Counted from the first letter of the stretch, positions 1 through 6,232 are shown. The stretch: 17,896 bases of DNA from DAIRUQ01 sp036803245 (GCA_036803245.1 DAIRUQ010000056.1:1-17896); one strand, 5' to 3'. A program made the numbers and translations. Notes: generated from the sequence alone by a model not told the origin.

Positions 1-23
1 CGTCGCTGGATCTGCGATTCCAC
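1..23 (-). CDS. Possible 5' end of a divergent gene (7 codons)
   Basis: On the minus strand a GTG codon at 23-21 opens a frame that reads MESQIQR and runs off the left edge. An AAAGGAG ribosome binding site lies at 31-37, seven bases upstream of the GTG, which is normal spacing. This start signal is the only evidence. Nothing can be said about the product, and the match could be chance. Confidence 0.3.
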
Positions 24-107
24 GCGTAGGCTCCTTTCGTTGGCGGGGATTGTAGGCGAATCGAGGCGGCGGTGCAAGTGAAAGCGTGGGGAGGGGGTTG
101 TCGACCT

Positions 108-132
108 GGGCACATACAAGGTTCGCCCCTAC
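108..132 (+). repeat. Degenerate copy of the 25-bp hairpin repeat
   Basis: This 25-base stretch ends in AAGGTTCGCCCCTAC, identical to the ends of the copies at 1397-1421 and 1567-1591. It differs in the left arm (GGGCACATAC instead of GGGCGAACAC), so the hairpin stem is damaged here. It is most likely an older copy of the same interspersed family. Confidence 0.7.
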
Positions 133-159
133 TGCAGATGACCGAAACATAGGCGTCTC

Positions 160-186
160 TGTGTAGGGGCACGGCATGCCGTGCCC
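160..186. repeat. GTGTAGGGGC-type palindromic repeat
   Basis: After TGTGTAG the bases at 167-186 form a perfect 20-base palindrome (GGGCACGGCA and its complement). The prefix TCTGTGTAGGGGCAC is shared with the start of the element at 1619. The GC-rich stretch that follows (to about 250) resembles the interior of that element, but no right-hand terminal repeat is clear. It is probably a decayed member of the same family. Confidence 0.65.
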
Positions 187-296
187 TCGCGCCGCAGGCG
201 CGCACCCGGCGCCGGCCTGGCGCATCGCCCACTTGCGCGAGCCCGCGGGTTGACGTATAAGGGGCGCTGTCGTCGTTGCACCCCACAGGAGGCCCC

Positions 297-1286
297 ATGC
301 CCAATGCCAAACCGATCCCGTGGTCGCTGCACTTCCCGCCCGAGGTACAGACCGAGCTGGTGGGCGTGCGTCAGCGGAGCTATTACCTGGATCCAGAGGT
401 GATGCTGGCCACCCAGCTGGCGGCGCGGGAGATCATCCGACAGCGCTATGGGCTGGAGGCGGTGCCGCTTTACTGCGCCGCGCCGAGTTATGTGGGCGTG
501 GCGGCGCTCGGCGGCGAGCTGCGTTACCCCGAGGACGATCAGCCCATGGTCGTCAACCAGGGGCGCATCATTGCCGATCCCGCCCAGATCGCCCATCTCA
601 CCGTGCCGGACCCGGCCACCGCGCCAGAGATGCAGGCGTGGGTGCGGCGGTATGAGACCATGATGGCCCGCGCGCCCGAGGGCGAGGCGGTCGGGCTCAG
701 CAGCGGCCAGCAGGGTCCGGTGACGGCGGCGGTGCTGCTGGCTGGCGACCGCTTTTTCGGCTGGGTGGTGGAGCGGCCCGCCGCAGCGCAGGCCCTGCTG
801 GAGCTGACCACCGAGTTGGCCATTCGCTACCGGCGCTATGCCCTGGAGGTGATGGGCCTGGAGCCGGTCGACGTGGGGATCTCGGACGACTTTGCCGGCT
901 GCATTTCGCCGCGCCATTGGCCCAGCATGGTGCTGCCCTATTGGGAGCGGGTCTATGCGGCGCTGGGCACGGGCCGCCGCTACCTGCATTCGGAGCTGCT
1001 GCGGCCCGGCCACCTGAAGTTCCTGGAGCCGTTGGGCATCGCCGAGTACGACCCGGGCATGGACCAGTACCTCTCGGTCAAGGCGATCTTGGCCGAGACG
1101 CGGGTGCCGTTCACCTGGAACCTGTTCACGTCGCGCGACATGATGCAGGGCACGCCCGAGAGCATCGAGGCGCTGTACCGCCAGGCCGTGGCGGACGGCG
1201 CGCCCAAGATGACGGCCGAGCTGTGCCGCGGCACGCCCGAGGCCAACGTGCAGGCATATCTGGCGGTGGCGCGGGAGTTGGGGTGA
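297..1286 (+). CDS. Uroporphyrinogen decarboxylase (URO-D) fold protein, probably a corrinoid methyltransferase relative
   Basis: The start is ATG at 297, preceded by AGGAGG at 287-292; an in-frame TTG at 276 lacks such a site. The 329-residue product matches the URO-D superfamily, which contains HemE and the zinc-dependent methylcobamide:CoM methyltransferases MtaA/MtbA. Visible family features are GQQGPVTAAVLLAGDRFFGW in the middle, DDFAGCISPRHW (the D..S.....F-like barrel segment) and a C-terminal C-x-GTPE. The HemE N-terminal signature (RxAGR) is absent, so haem synthesis is unlikely. Where MtaA/MtbA have a zinc-binding H-x-C-x(n)-C, this protein has H231-S-E233 and C310, so a Glu may replace the first Cys. 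I infer methyl transfer to or from a corrinoid or thiol. No corrinoid protein is adjacent and the substrate is unknown. Confidence 0.85.
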   Translation: MPNAKPIPWSLHFPPEVQTELVGVRQRSYYLDPEVMLATQLAAREIIRQRYGLEAVPLYCAAPSYVGVAALGGELRYPEDDQPMVVNQGRIIADPAQIAHLTVPDPATAPEMQAWVRRYETMMARAPEGEAVGLSSGQQGPVTAAVLLAGDRFFGWVVERPAAAQALLELTTELAIRYRRYALEVMGLEPVDVGISDDFAGCISPRHWPSMVLPYWERVYAALGTGRRYLHSELLRPGHLKFLEPLGIAEYDPGMDQYLSVKAILAETRVPFTWNLFTSRDMMQGTPESIEALYRQAVADGAPKMTAELCRGTPEANVQAYLAVARELG

Positions 1287-1296
1287 GGGGTGTAAG

Positions 1297-1396
1297 NNNN
1301 NNNNNNNNNNNNNNNNNNNNNNNNNNNNNNNNNNNNNNNNNNNNNNNNNNNNNNNNNNNNNNNNNNNNNNNNNNNNNNNNNNNNNNNNNNNNNNNN
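1297..1396. other. Assembly gap (100 N)
   Basis: Exactly 100 Ns, the conventional placeholder for a gap of unknown size. The right edge abuts a 25-bp hairpin repeat at 1397, so the break probably arose because the assembler could not resolve interspersed repeats. Confidence 0.95.
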
Positions 1397-1421
1397 GGGC
1401 GAACACAAGGTTCGCCCCTAC
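1397..1421 (+). repeat. 25-bp hairpin repeat, copy 2
   Basis: The arms GGGCGAAC and GTTCGCCC form a perfect 8-bp stem around the loop ACAAG, followed by CTAC. The copy at 1567-1591 is identical over all 25 bases. Confidence 0.9.
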
Positions 1422-1514
1422 GATAGCCTCCCCCAAGGCGACGTCTGCGTCGCGCGGGCACCCGAATCCTCTGCACCGCCGTCTCGTGCGAACAGGGACC
1501 ACCCCCTCCCCTCA

Positions 1515-1545
1515 CCCCTCCCCCACGGTTCTCGTGGGGGAGGGG
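1515..1545. repeat. GC-rich palindrome with a 13-bp perfect stem
   Basis: CCCCTCCCCCACG at 1515-1527 pairs perfectly with 1533-1545 around the loop GTTCT. Outer arms (about 1501-1511 and 1547-1558) are also largely complementary, so a much longer cruciform of about 60 bases is possible. It lies eight bases after an ACCCCC arm and 21 bases before the repeat at 1567, and the whole block may be a composite interspersed element. There is no T-run, so it is not a classical terminator. Confidence 0.85.
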
Positions 1546-1566
1546 CTGGGGTGGGGGTTGATTACT

Positions 1567-1591
1567 GGGCGAACACAAGGTTCGCCCCTAC
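1567..1591 (+). repeat. 25-bp hairpin repeat, copy 3
   Basis: Identical to the copy at 1397-1421: stem GGGCGAAC/GTTCGCCC, loop ACAAG, then CTAC. It directly follows the large palindrome. Confidence 0.9.
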
Positions 1592-1618
1592 CGTAAACAA
1601 CCAGGGACGAGCCTCCTC

Positions 1619-1726
1619 TGTGTAGGGGCACAACATGGTGTGCCCTGCGCCGTCCGCGGCGCTGGGTTCGCGCGCGATGCAAGCGTCGCGTTGGCGCGAG
1701 CGCGTTGCATGCCGTGCACCTACACA
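1619..1726. mobile_element. MITE-like 108-bp element with terminal inverted repeats
   Basis: The left end TGTGTAGGGGCAC (1619-1631) and the right end GTGCACCTACACA (1714-1726) are inverted repeats matching at 12 of 13 positions. The interior is very GC-rich with several short inverted repeats and no coding potential. The left end is shared with the repeat at 160-186. A small non-autonomous element or REP-like repeat fits this structure. I see no convincing target-site duplication and no transposase in the window. Confidence 0.6.
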
Positions 1727-1734
1727 ATGATCTG

Positions 1735-2577
1735 CTACCGCGCCGCCACGTCCTCGCCGGCGAACTGGACCCGCGAAAAGAGCTGCGGCTGGTGGGTGTC
1801 ATAGATCCCGTGGGGGGTGAGGACCCAGGCGGGATGCGGCTGGACCTCCTGGCCCGCTACCGTCAGCTTTTGGAAGCGCCCAAAAAAGAGGCGCCAGATG
1901 TCGCCAGGGTTGGGCGGGACGGCGCGGTCGTCCACCAACGACGACAGGCCAGCCCAGGGCAGGGCCATCTCGACGGTCCAGCCGCGATCGGGCGTGGTAT
2001 CGTCGTTCACCGCGCCATCCACCTGCACGGCCACCTCTAGCCCTGGATAGTCCCAGTCGGTATAGGCCCAGCGCACGCCCCGCGGGTGGGTGCCCCGCCA
2101 AAAGGTCGCCGCCTGCCGATCATAGTCGCCGCCAAAGGTGTAGGCCTCGCGAGCGTGGACGTCGAAAGCGGGCACGTCCCAGCGGCTGCCGCGGGTGTAG
2201 GCATCGCGCCAGACATACAGGATCTCATAGATGGTGCCCAGGGCGTTGACTTCGAGCTCATAATACCAGTCGCCGCCGTCGATAAAGAGCTCGATGTCGT
2301 TCTCTTGAAAAATGGTACTGTCGCGCTCGGTGAGCTGGGCGGCCAGGTACGGCTCTTCCACCCAAAAGGCTGCATAGAGCGCGGTGTCATCCCACAGGCA
2401 GGCGATGCGGGTGTCATAGAGGCCAGGCGCGCCCGTGACCATATCCACCAGGCGATGGGAGCGCGGGGCCGCCTGCCAGGCGGGCTTGGTCAGGTCGCCA
2501 TCGATGCGGGGCGGCTGCGCCACGCGGTAGCAGGTGTAGGCGATGGCGGCGGTGGATGGCTGGTTGGGTTCGGTCAT
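1735..2577 (-). CDS. Carbohydrate-binding family 9-like (CBM9-like) protein
   Basis: The start is ATG at 2577, with AGGAGG at 2582-2587 four bases upstream; a longer frame into corA has no such site. The 280-residue product has the CBM9/DOMON-like beta-sandwich pattern: PPRIDGDLTKPAW near residues 22-34, a WDDTALY strand near 62-68, FWVEEP, and then the family hallmark TERDSTIFQENDIELFIDGG (83-102) followed by YYELEVNALGTIYE. CBM9 modules are known from xylanases, where they bind sugar ends. Here the domain fills the protein, there is no catalytic domain and I see no signal peptide, so it may be cytoplasmic and bind a soluble sugar or lipid-like ligand. It is last in the minus-strand run, 50 bases after corA, and may be co-transcribed. 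Its link to the ion genes is unclear. Confidence 0.85.
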   Translation of the reverse strand: MTEPNQPSTAAIAYTCYRVAQPPRIDGDLTKPAWQAAPRSHRLVDMVTGAPGLYDTRIACLWDDTALYAAFWVEEPYLAAQLTERDSTIFQENDIELFIDGGDWYYELEVNALGTIYEILYVWRDAYTRGSRWDVPAFDVHAREAYTFGGDYDRQAATFWRGTHPRGVRWAYTDWDYPGLEVAVQVDGAVNDDTTPDRGWTVEMALPWAGLSSLVDDRAVPPNPGDIWRLFFGRFQKLTVAGQEVQPHPAWVLTPHGIYDTHQPQLFSRVQFAGEDVAAR

Positions 2578-2627
2578 GGTGCCTCCTGGCGTTGGTTGGT
2601 GGACGGTCCGACGGCGTGATGGCGGCG

Positions 2628-3647
2628 CTAGAGCCAGCCCTTGCGGCGAAAGAGCCACAGCATGAACAGCACCAGCGCCGTGGCGATGCCCCACACCATG
2701 GGGTAGCCCCAACGCCAGCCCAGCTCGGGCATGTGGTGAAAGTTCATCCCGTACACGCCCGTCAAAAAGGTCAGCGGGATGAACAGTGTCGAGATGATGG
2801 TCAGCACCTTCATCACCTCGTTGAGGCGGTTGCTGATGCTGGAGAGGTACAGGTCAAACAGGCCGCTGGCCATTTCGCGCAGGGTCTCGATGGTGTCCAC
2901 CAGTTGGACGGTGTGGTCATAGATGTCACGGAAGTAGATGGCGGTGGTGGCAGCCACCAGGGGCGAGTCGCGTCGCTGGATCTGTACCAGGGTATCGCGC
3001 ATGGGCCAGACGGCGTGGCGCATGGTGAGCAGATCCTGTCGCACCTGGTAGAGCGCGGGCAGATCGGTCGGGTCGGGGTCGGTCAGCAGCTCCTCCTCGA
3101 TCTCTTCCAAGCGGTCGGCCACGCTTTCCAGCACCGCAAAGTAGCTATCGACGATGGTATCCACCAGGGCATGGGCGAGATAGTCGGCCCCCAGGGCGCG
3201 GATGCGGCCGCGGGCGGTGCGGATGCGCTCGCGGACGGGGTCAAAGAGGGCGCTCTGCCCGTGGGAAAAGGAGACCAGATAGCTCGGCCCCAGCACCAGG
3301 CTGATGGTCGCGCGTTCGATCGGCTCACCGTCGCCGAGCGTGTGCACGGGCGTCAGCACCAGAAAGAGATAGCCGTCCAGATCGTCCAGCTTGGCGCGGT
3401 GCTCGTCGCTCTGGGCGTCCTCGATCACCAGGGGGTGCAGGTCGAGCGCGCGGCCCACCTGATCGATCAGGGCGGGGTCGCGAGCGCCGTTGACGTCGAT
3501 CCAGACGATGCCAGGCTGCGCCAGCGCGGCCACGGCCTGGTCGAGGGTAGCGGCGGGCAGCTCTTGCAGGGTGTCGGCATCATAGCGCAGCACGTGGATG
3601 CGGGCCGAGCTCGCATCCACGTGCTGGGTGGCGAGTGCGCTACCCAT
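2628..3647 (-). CDS. corA: CorA-family Mg2+/Co2+ transporter
   Basis: The 339-residue protein has the CorA layout: a large cytoplasmic N-terminal domain, then two membrane helices at the C-terminus. The first helix (about 277-298) ends in the diagnostic YGMN motif (GMN at 300-302). The second is at about 315-333 and is followed by the basic tail RRKGWL. Pentameric CorA channels bring Mg2+ (also Co2+ or Ni2+) into the cell. The interhelical loop is FHHMPELGWRWGYP; the MPEL element is typical of the family. The ATG at 3647 lies six bases after the mscL stop with no clear ribosome binding site, which suggests translational coupling to mscL. A start at one of the GTG codons 9 to 18 codons further in cannot be excluded. 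A perfect 15-bp hairpin lies in its first codons. Confidence 0.9.
   Translation of the reverse strand: MGSALATQHVDASSARIHVLRYDADTLQELPAATLDQAVAALAQPGIVWIDVNGARDPALIDQVGRALDLHPLVIEDAQSDEHRAKLDDLDGYLFLVLTPVHTLGDGEPIERATISLVLGPSYLVSFSHGQSALFDPVRERIRTARGRIRALGADYLAHALVDTIVDSYFAVLESVADRLEEIEEELLTDPDPTDLPALYQVRQDLLTMRHAVWPMRDTLVQIQRRDSPLVAATTAIYFRDIYDHTVQLVDTIETLREMASGLFDLYLSSISNRLNEVMKVLTIISTLFIPLTFLTGVYGMNFHHMPELGWRWGYPMVWGIATALVLFMLWLFRRKGWL
3588..3626. repeat. Perfect 15-bp inverted repeat in the 5' end of corA
   Basis: CAGCACGTGGATGCG at 3588-3602 is the exact reverse complement of 3612-3626, with a 9-base loop. In the mRNA it covers about codons 8 to 20 of the chosen corA frame, encoding QHVDA and RIHVL. 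So long a perfect stem is not expected by chance in coding sequence. It could slow or couple translation from mscL into corA, or could sit in the leader if corA starts later. Confidence 0.85.
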
Positions 3648-3653
3648 CGGGCG

Positions 3654-4139
3654 CTAGGCCGCGCCCTCGGCGGCTTCGGGTAGCTGCGACGTGCAGTGAG
3701 GGCAGCGGGTGGCCGCGATGGGGATGCTGGTCTTGCAGAAGGGGCACTCTTTTTCGGTGGGCGCCTTGGGCTCCTCGGGTGGCTTGGGCTTGGTCATCAG
3801 CTTGTTGGCGGCGCGCACCACGAAAAAGACCACGATGGCCAGGATCAGGAAACTCACAATGCTATTGAGCACGGTGCCCAGCCGCCAGGTCAGGGCGCCC
3901 GCGGCCTCGGCGTCGGCCAGAGTGGCGTACGGCTTGGGCGGATCACCCTGCCGCAAGGTGATGAACAGGAATTCAAAGTCCATCACGCCCAGGAGCAAGG
4001 ACACCAGCGGCATGATCAGGTTGGCGACCAGCGACTGGACCAGAGCGGTAAAGGCGGCGCCGACGGTGAAACCGACGGCCATATCGAGCACGTTACCCCG
4101 TTTGATGAACGCTAGGAAATCGTCCCAGAGCTTTTTCAC
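3654..4139 (-). CDS. mscL: Large-conductance mechanosensitive channel MscL with C-terminal zinc ribbon
   Basis: The start is GTG at 4139, with AGGAGG at 4145-4150 five bases upstream. The 161-residue protein begins with the MscL amphipathic helix (WDDFLAFIKRGNVLDMAVGF). TM1 runs from about 17 to 50 (TVGAAFTALVQSLVANLIMP), a periplasmic loop follows, and TM2 runs from about 91 to 113. MscL pentamers open under membrane tension and release solutes in hypo-osmotic shock. After a Pro/Lys-rich linker (115-130) comes C132-x2-C135-x10-C146-x2-C149, a typical zinc ribbon absent from E. coli MscL, where this part is a helical bundle. It lies between the MscS-ParB gene (60-base gap) and corA (6-base gap), so co-expression is likely. 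Confidence 0.95.
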   Translation of the reverse strand: MKKLWDDFLAFIKRGNVLDMAVGFTVGAAFTALVQSLVANLIMPLVSLLLGVMDFEFLFITLRQGDPPKPYATLADAEAAGALTWRLGTVLNSIVSFLILAIVVFFVVRAANKLMTKPKPPEEPKAPTEKECPFCKTSIPIAATRCPHCTSQLPEAAEGAA

Positions 4140-4174
4140 GTGAACCTCCTAGGGGCGGTGACAGCCCGCCCGAG

Positions 4175-4197
4175 GCATGTCCCCTGTAGGGGCATGC
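4175..4197. repeat. GTAGGGGC-type imperfect palindrome between the two channel genes
   Basis: The arms GCATG-T-CCCC and GGGG-CATGC pair around the loop TGTA, with one bulged T. The core TGTAGGGGCATGC resembles the repeats at 160-186 and 1619-1726. It sits in the 60-base spacer between the MscS-ParB gene and mscL, so it would form a hairpin in a shared transcript and could affect relative expression. Confidence 0.6.
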
Positions 4198-4199
4198 GG

Positions 4200-5417
4200 C
4201 TATGGCGACTCCTCATCGCTGGGGGCGGAGCTCTGTTGCACCTCCGCGGGGATGGTGCTCCAGCCCAGCTTTTGGCAGGCGGCAAAGCGCAAGTGCCCAG
4301 CCACTACATCATACACTTCCTCCTTGCCTGGCCGTTGGGCCACGACGATCGGCTGCAGCAGGCCGTGGAGCGCGATGCTCTTGGCGAGCTGGTCCACATC
4401 CTGGGTATCCACTGGAAAGTCGGCGGCGACGATCTTTTCCACGGCCAGTTGCTGGATGGCATCGGCCTCGCGGTCGCGCCCGCCCTCGCGCAGCTCGGCG
4501 CCCGAGCGGTAGGAGTATATATACGGGATGGCCAGGTCGATATTGGGCGTGCGCTGGATCGCCTTGAAGATGGCGCGGTTGATCTGGTAGGCCGTCTCGG
4601 CGCGGCGCTTGACGCGAGTCTTGTAGCGCAGCCGCAGGTACACGCCGTAATCATACAGGTCGGAGCGAATGTACGGCTCCTCGCCCGTGACCTCGATGAC
4701 ATCGGCGGTGACCTGGCGGGCGGCGTTGAGCATGATCCGCTCGGCCGTGTCCCAATCCGAATCGTAGGTGATGCGGACCACCACCTCGTCCAGCATAAAG
4801 GCGGCCTCTTGGGTGACGGTATAGTTGATGGCCACCTGGCTAAAGAGCATGGCGTTGGGCACCAGGATGAATCGCCCCACGGCCTCTTCGGAGCTGATGC
4901 TGCCGCCTACCTGGTTCAGCACCGTGTACATCACGCCGACTTCCTGGACGTCGCCCGTCAGGCCCAGGTTGGGGAACTGGACGCGGTCGCCAGGGCGAAA
5001 GGGTCGCTTGATCGATACCAGGGCCCAGGCGGCCACGCCGCTGACGGGGGCCTGCAGCGACCAGCCCAAGATCATGCCGCCAAAGAGGGTAAAGAACTGG
5101 CCCACGGCGCCGAGCTGACCGAACCCCCAGCCGATGACCAGCAGGACGACCAGGATGCCCACCAGGCGATAGAGGCTGCCCAGCATCTGGCCCTCGGCCA
5201 GCGGTTTGCCGCGGCGCCCCAGGTTCCAGATGGTCAGCAGCGTGATCAGCTCAAAGGCGGCCAGCACGGCCAGCACATAGGCCGCCAACAGCAGGGCCGA
5301 TGTGCCCGAGGGCAGCGTCAGCAGGCTGGGCCAGAGGCTGTGCGCAAAGGCGGCCATGGCCGCCAGAACGGCGCAGATGATAAAGGTGATGAGACGGCGA
5401 CGGGTGTAGCTGGGCAC
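4200..5417 (-). CDS. MscS-type ion channel fused to a C-terminal ParB/sulfiredoxin-like domain
   Basis: I chose GTG at 5417 because AGGAGG lies four bases upstream (5422-5427); the frame could extend 14 codons further without such a site. In the 405-residue product, hydrophobic helices lie at about 10-29, 41-64 and 83-103. The pore helix follows (about 106-134, FFTLFGGMILGWSLQAPVSG), then the MscS beta-domain signature SIKRPFRPGDRVQF (135-148) and the alpha/beta vestibule to about 305. Residues 322-395 are a ParB/Srx-type domain: VEKIVAADF, LAKSIALHGLLQPIVV (345-360), YDVVAGHLRFAACQKLG (369-385) and STIPAEV. ParB and sulfiredoxin domains bind CTP or ATP. The ParB GERR motif reads GHLR here, keeping the last Arg. 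No ParB DNA-binding helix-turn-helix or parA is present. I infer a cytoplasmic nucleotide-sensing gate on an osmotic or ion channel, by analogy with MscS-like channels that carry cyclic-nucleotide-binding domains. Confidence 0.88.
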   Translation of the reverse strand: MPSYTRRRLITFIICAVLAAMAAFAHSLWPSLLTLPSGTSALLLAAYVLAVLAAFELITLLTIWNLGRRGKPLAEGQMLGSLYRLVGILVVLLVIGWGFGQLGAVGQFFTLFGGMILGWSLQAPVSGVAAWALVSIKRPFRPGDRVQFPNLGLTGDVQEVGVMYTVLNQVGGSISSEEAVGRFILVPNAMLFSQVAINYTVTQEAAFMLDEVVVRITYDSDWDTAERIMLNAARQVTADVIEVTGEEPYIRSDLYDYGVYLRLRYKTRVKRRAETAYQINRAIFKAIQRTPNIDLAIPYIYSYRSGAELREGGRDREADAIQQLAVEKIVAADFPVDTQDVDQLAKSIALHGLLQPIVVAQRPGKEEVYDVVAGHLRFAACQKLGWSTIPAEVQQSSAPSDEESP

Positions 5418-5524
5418 GCGGCCTCCTCGATTGCTCTCGGGTTGGCTGGAGCTTAGCACGGGCGGTGAGGGAAGACAATCGCCAGCGCGCAGAGGGCGCC
5501 GCGCCAGACGCTATGGGTTTGGGC

Positions 5525-6130
5525 TCAGCGGTGGCCGTTCAGGCGGCTGGCGGCCGATTGCACCAGCGCGGGGAGGCGAATGCGGGTGATGATATCCAGC
5601 GTCGAGTGGCCCATCTGGCGCGCGACCTCGACGCTGGGCAGGGTCTCGAGCGCCTGGAACACCCGCCGCACAAAACGACCGACCACGTGGTCGGTGCTGT
5701 TGATGGCCTGGCCCGCGATCTCGCGACAGGCGGCATAGGTGGCATCGGCCTCGCGCATCTGCTGCATCACCTGGGCCACCTGCCACTGCTGGACGATCCC
5801 CTGCCCCTGGAAGGGGTTCTCGGGCTGAGAATCCCAGGCCGCGCGAATCAGGTCGCGGGCCATGGCGGGGCGCAGCAGTTCCAGGAACTCGGAGCGGGTG
5901 ACCTGCCCCGTCCGCTGGGCGTGTCGGCTAGAGACGTGCAAAAAGAACGCCAGGATCTCGACGCGGAGGGCCAAGTCCTCCTTGGGGGAGGGGAGCTGGT
6001 CCTTCCAGTCGGCATAGGCGCCGCGGGCGATCTCGAGCAACGCCCAAGAGCCCGCCACGAGCGTGCTGCGGAGTCGCTCGATGGACGGGTGCCACGGGCT
6101 GGCCTCGATGATGCGGGCGGGCGGCTGATT
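5525..6130 (-). CDS. Hypothetical helical protein, 5' end lost in assembly gap
   Basis: The frame is open from the gap edge (codon AAT at 6130-6128) to TGA at 5525, giving the C-terminal 201 residues. I do not recognise the family. The sequence is largely helical and soluble, with no membrane segment, no cysteine clusters and a Gln-rich stretch (GIVQQWQVAQVMQQMREA). The end reads VARQMGHSTLDIITRIRLPA. The frame extended across the Ns would be antisense to the HlyD-like gene, so the real start is probably inside the gap. It is transcribed toward the MscS-ParB gene, 107 bases away, and could be the first gene of that operon. Confidence 0.7.
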   Translation of the reverse strand, partial: NQPPARIIEASPWHPSIERLRSTLVAGSWALLEIARGAYADWKDQLPSPKEDLALRVEILAFFLHVSSRHAQRTGQVTRSEFLELLRPAMARDLIRAAWDSQPENPFQGQGIVQQWQVAQVMQQMREADATYAACREIAGQAINSTDHVVGRFVRRVFQALETLPSVEVARQMGHSTLDIITRIRLPALVQSAASRLNGHR

Positions 6131-6230
6131 NNNNNNNNNNNNNNNNNNNNNNNNNNNNNNNNNNNNNNNNNNNNNNNNNNNNNNNNNNNNNNNNNNNNNN
6201 NNNNNNNNNNNNNNNNNNNNNNNNNNNNNN
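6131..6230. other. Assembly gap (100 N)
   Basis: Exactly 100 Ns of presumably unknown true length. The gap hides the 5' ends and the promoter region of two divergent genes: the hypothetical gene to the left and the HlyD-like gene to the right. Confidence 0.95.
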
Positions 6231-6232
6231 TA

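Larger units (their letters stand above)
1287..1734. other. Non-coding, repeat-rich interval
   Basis: No gene is supported here. The interval lies between the convergent ends of the URO-D gene and the CBM9-like gene and holds a 100-N gap, two hairpin repeats, a large GC palindrome and a MITE-like element, each listed separately. Open frames crossing it on either strand run through the N run or the repeats and are not credible. The hairpins may help end transcription from both sides, but none is followed by a T-run. Confidence 0.75.

Noticed and set aside
250..278. TTGACG at 250 as the -35 of a promoter for the URO-D gene
   Set aside because: The best hexamer at 17 bases (TCGTTG) is poor, and TATAAG at 256 has no matching -35.
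297..1286. True HemE uroporphyrinogen decarboxylase
   Set aside because: The N-terminal RxAGR substrate-binding motif is absent and no haem synthesis genes are nearby.
129..1502. 457-codon minus-strand frame over the URO-D gene
   Set aside because: It runs through the 100-N gap and the palindrome and is antisense to a recognised gene.
108..1591. The 25-bp repeats as a CRISPR array
   Set aside because: The copies are unevenly spaced (over 1 kb, then 145 bases), in non-spacer context, and no cas genes are visible.
2556..3683. 375-codon plus-strand frame across corA
   Set aside because: Antisense to corA and the start of the CBM9-like gene; no ribosome binding site or domain.
4200..4440. A separate chromosome-partitioning parB gene
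   Set aside because: The ParB-like part is in frame with the channel and has no internal start signal; helix-turn-helix, parA and a parS-like site are all missing.
4140..5456. Long plus-strand frame opposite the MscS-ParB gene
   Set aside because: It is antisense to a well-supported gene; GC-biased codon positions leave the opposite strand open. The protein is His/Gly/Gln-rich and matches nothing.
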